Assembly: GCA_004369085.1 (NCBI GenBank)
Contig: ML210400.1
Location: 10,694 to 35,694 of the forward strand
Direction: 5' to 3'
DNA length: 25,001 bases
DNA from: Coprinopsis marcescibilis
Lineage: Eukaryota; Basidiomycota; Agaricomycetes; Agaricales; Psathyrellaceae
Below the pieces are notes generated by a model, which worked only from the letters and a program-made list of their open reading frames with translations, ran no database searches and had not been told where the DNA came from. Of the stretch, positions 22,463-25,001 are shown piece by piece; positions within the stretch are counted from its first letter, which is position 1; each line of letters begins with the position of its first letter. Both the position numbers and the translations under genes were made by a program.

Positions 22463-23169
22463 ATGGGATTTCAACATGCAGCCATTCTCGCTCCTGTATC
22501 CTTCTTTCTCGGTGAGTTGTCGAGATGAGAATTGACGCACGTGCTAATAATGAAACATAGGGGTGCTGTTTATCTGTTTCAACATTGACCACCAGGTGCT
22601 CTGGGGCACTCTGACGCAGGAAGTTGTGGGTGACGGGTTCCACCTGTACCGCACATTCTTCAACGCGCCGCCCGCAATCAAGGTGGGGGGAGGAAAGGAC
22701 TAGGATAAAGACATGAACTGATAGAATGCAGGCGCTCTTGCACAGTCTGATTTTCATCGGACTTTGCGGATTTGTGTTTAAACTGCACAAATGGGACGAC
22801 AGCGCAATGTTCTTTGACGGAACGAGTCTAGGTGAGCTGTGACAAGATTCCATGAGCAAAATAATAAATATGTTGCAGTCTGCTACGTGTTTGGCGTGGT
22901 TGTGTACTTGACGGTGACCATCCCCGGCCTTCGGACGATTGTGATGGCCGCGTCCGAAGTGGAGGACGAGCAGGTGCAGGTGGAAGCGCTGCAGGTGCTG
23001 TCTGCCGGCAACATCATCATAATAGGCTGCCTGGGACTGGTGCTCGCTCTGCAGGTAAGCAATTCAAATGCAAACCTCCTCCGCCTTGACTAAAAACCTG
23101 CAGGCCGGACAAGAGTATGCACTGCGGATGGAGGCCAGGGCCAAGGCAAAGGTGGAGAAAGTAGAATAA
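22463..23169 (+). CDS. SHR3: SHR3-type ER membrane packaging chaperone
   Basis: SHR3 proteins sit in the ER membrane and help amino-acid permeases fold and enter COPII vesicles. Five exons: 22463-22511, 22561-22682, 22732-22831, 22879-23054, 23104-23169, giving 170 aa, somewhat shorter than yeast SHR3 (about 210). Four hydrophobic segments are visible: APVSFFLGVLFICF (10-25), ALLHSLIFIGLCGFVFKL (58-75), VCYVFGVVVYLTVTIPG (90-108) and AGNIIIIGCLGLVLALQA (132-150). The conserved FNIDHQVLW and FHLYRTFFNAPPAIKALLHS blocks match the family. The C-terminal tail is charged (MEARAKAKVEKVE), as in cytosolic tails that contact COPII. All introns are 47-49 bp. Confidence 0.9.
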
Positions 23170-23345
23170 ATGGAGATAGAGAGACTGGCTCCCACGGCGG
23201 GTGTTCTAGAAGGAGAAGATGCCAATTGAGACAGTTGCCTAAAGCAGAGATAGATAGATCTGGTGTTTGTTGTTCGTTTGGGCAGGGTCCAGATCTCGAT
23301 TCGTGGATTTATATAACACTGAGAAGCGAGAGGCAGACACGCAAG

Positions 23346-24131
23346 ATGGACACAGACTGGTGCCTCACCTGCAGCAAACACCTGCCAAACACGGCTGCCT
23401 CCTACTGCAGCATCCACTGCAGATACGCTGCTGGCCCGTCCACCGCCACATACTGCTACCCGCCCACCGACGACGCCGACGATGAGTACGACGACGACGA
23501 CGAGACTCTGTTCGACGAGCTCGCAGTAGACGACGCCCCCGTCTACCACCATTCCGCAGGCATTTCCGCCTGGGCCGCCTCCATCCCTGCTGGCCCGCCC
23601 TGTCCACCGCGCATGCGACGATCCGCCGCACAGTCGCGCAAGTCTCCTTCTCCCAAACCACCATCATCCCCTGCCTCGGTCTCCACAATCACATATCGTC
23701 CCCCAGAACTCCTCAGACCGCACAGGCCAGTCCCGCCGACTCTCTGCATGTCCAAGCCACAGCCAGTCCCCTCCTCGCCCTCCGTCCCAGTCATGACGCC
23801 CCAGGCTGAGCTCCAGGAACTCTCCGCCGCCTCCACACACACCTCTGCAGACAGCTCTCTGCTCGCAACACCCGCCTCGACATATCTCATGCCCTTTTCA
23901 GATCGCAAGCACTCGGTCATCGACTCGATTGCGTCCCATGTTCGCTCATGGGTCGCCCCCTCTTTTGTTCACCAGCACGAGCCAAAAAACTACTCTTCCG
24001 ACGAGGAAGACATTCGATGGAACACAAATTCCCCATCATCCAAACCCTCAAGAACCGTTTCTCGTCTCGAGATCACCCGCGTTCACGACTATAGAGTTCG
24101 AGGCCGCAATGCCTCTCGTGCAGTCGCATGA
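23346..24131 (+). CDS. ECL1-family (life-span regulatory factor) zinc-binding protein
   Basis: The N-terminus MDTDWCLTCSKHL with YCSIHCRYA gives the CxxC...CxxxC pattern of the Ecl1 family, named from fission yeast ecl1-3, which extend chronological life span and respond to nutrient limitation. The rest of the 261-aa protein is a single exon and mostly disordered. It has an Asp-rich stretch (ADDEYDDDDETLFDELAVDD, residues 44-63), Ser/Pro-rich regions, an MPFSDRKHSVIDSIASHVRS helix-like segment near 180-200 and a basic C-terminus (RVHDYRVRGRNASRAVA). The family members in fission yeast are about 80 aa, so the long tail is a feature of this protein. Start 23346 is chosen because the motif begins at that Met; the frame is open upstream to 23226. 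The family call rests on the Cys motif. Confidence 0.75.
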   Translation: MDTDWCLTCSKHLPNTAASYCSIHCRYAAGPSTATYCYPPTDDADDEYDDDDETLFDELAVDDAPVYHHSAGISAWAASIPAGPPCPPRMRRSAAQSRKSPSPKPPSSPASVSTITYRPPELLRPHRPVPPTLCMSKPQPVPSSPSVPVMTPQAELQELSAASTHTSADSSLLATPASTYLMPFSDRKHSVIDSIASHVRSWVAPSFVHQHEPKNYSSDEEDIRWNTNSPSSKPSRTVSRLEITRVHDYRVRGRNASRAVA

Positions 24132-24651
24132 TCATAGACTTCTCTCACTTAGACGACTTATGTATTTCTTTATACCTTGTACACCTATTTGCATATGCGT
24201 GCCTAGAATATCAGCCAAATAAAAAAAAAGAATTCCCACCCCACCTCCAGCCGCGCCTAGCCACCCGCGTTTAGCCATCCGCTGCAGGCCCCGACCCTCA
24301 ACAAGCGCCGGCGCCTCGACCTTGACTCTAGCTCTTATCTCGCCGTGCGCCTTTTTGCAACTCTTCATCGTTGACGGAAGCATCCATTCTTCTTCTTCTT
24401 CTCGCCATCTATCATGTAAACGTTTCCTCTTAAACGGCACCTCTTCCTCGCCTTTTTCCCTCTGTCACATCATCGTCCCAGCGATAAGGCCCGGACGCTT
24501 TCCGTCACAAACTCAGCGATAGCAAGTGCCAAGGGAGTCGCGGGATGATTCGTTGGAATGCACCAAGGTCTTGGGCTTTGCGTCCTCAGGAGACTCTATG
24601 GCGCGTGAGATTGGCCGTCTACAGATTAATGCTGTTAACAAGAGCCCTTGA
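24132..24651. other. non-coding region after the last gene
   Basis: It holds the ECL1-like 3' UTR, an A-rich run near 24220, a C-rich stretch (24236-24300) and a (TTC)5 microsatellite (about 24387-24403). Short frames are present but none is convincing. I see no RNA gene. Confidence 0.55.
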
Positions 24652-25001
24652 CTACCGTGTTCGAGAAGGATACGGATGAAATTTCAATTTCATCCGCTTG
24701 TGGAATTTTTCCCGCCCCTCGCTGAATTCGCAGTGCTACTTAAATGACATTATTCTCAGTCCTGACATTTGTAGCCCACTCTCAACCTGCTCTACCACTC
24801 TATTTACTCGAAGTATTTATCTAAATGCGTGGTAGGGGCCCCTCACTGAGTGTCTCTGGTCCTGTATAAGCTTAGAAACGCTTGTCTGCGCTGGAAAGTG
24901 AGGCCGAGCCGATGTCGAAACTCGCAGGGCTGGTGCTGTGGCTGTGCTCACTGCTAAACGAGTTTCATCCCAACCTCTTCATTGTGTTGGGGAATTCATA
25001 G
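24652..25001 (+). repeat. dispersed repeat, copy B (runs to window edge)
   Basis: This is the second copy of the element at 1630-1958, in the same orientation and about 23 kb away. It begins at TACCGTGTTC and is still matching at the last base. It carries about 19 extra bases near its start, which form a hairpin (24673-24696). It keeps more CpG sites than copy A and so is probably younger or less mutated. A TATA-like CCTGTATAAGCTT is conserved in both copies. Confidence 0.9.

Overview
The window is nuclear DNA from a filamentous fungus, most probably an Agaricomycete (Basidiomycota). The evidence is a dense mix of genes on both strands, introns of only 40-62 bp with GT..AG ends and CTRAY-like branch sites, and protein sequences of fungal type. 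I could not assign a species. All exon models were spliced by hand: every junction was chosen so that the frame is kept and known family blocks are restored. No transcript data were available.

Layout. Bases 1-3300 are a gene-poor, repeat-rich flank. It holds the edge of an open P/Q/S-rich reading frame (minus strand, runs off the left end), a 173-nt foldback (940-1112), one copy of a dispersed repeat (1630-1958) and two short coding-like relics (2398-2562, 2966-3154). Bases 3307-24131 are a compact block of eleven genes. Bases 24132-25001 are non-coding and end in a second copy of the dispersed repeat (24652-25001), in the same orientation as the first.

The eleven genes, left to right, are: CAF40/CNOT9/Rcd1 subunit of CCR4-NOT (+); sphingoid-base C4-hydroxylase SUR2 type (+); MAK16, 60S ribosome biogenesis (-); DUF1640/CCDC90 (FMP32/MCUR1-like) mitochondrial inner-membrane coiled coil (+); an unrecognised nuclear-looking Ser/Pro/Arg-rich protein (-); an ADF-H + coiled coil + PH actin-type protein (-); a DUF1295 steroid-reductase-like membrane protein with 11 exons (-); a [4Fe-4S] L-serine dehydratase of bacterial SdaA type with 22 exons and a mitochondrial-looking leader (-); a PX-PH-RhoGAP protein of Bem3 type (+); an SHR3-type ER packaging chaperone (+); and an ECL1-family zinc protein (+).

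These are mostly housekeeping genes, not a cluster with one function. Two pairs are divergent and probably share promoters: MAK16 with the DUF1640 gene, and serine dehydratase with RhoGAP. Two pairs are convergent. The most unusual gene is the serine dehydratase. It has micro-exons of 7 and 9 nt and a GC-AG intron, and its last short exons deliver the C-terminal cysteine expected for a tail-in-mouth Fe-S enzyme. An exact 10-mer, ATCACATGAT, recurs three times, in two promoters and the left flank. I see no CRISPR array, no tRNA or rRNA, no intact transposase, and no obvious multi-gene system that is new.
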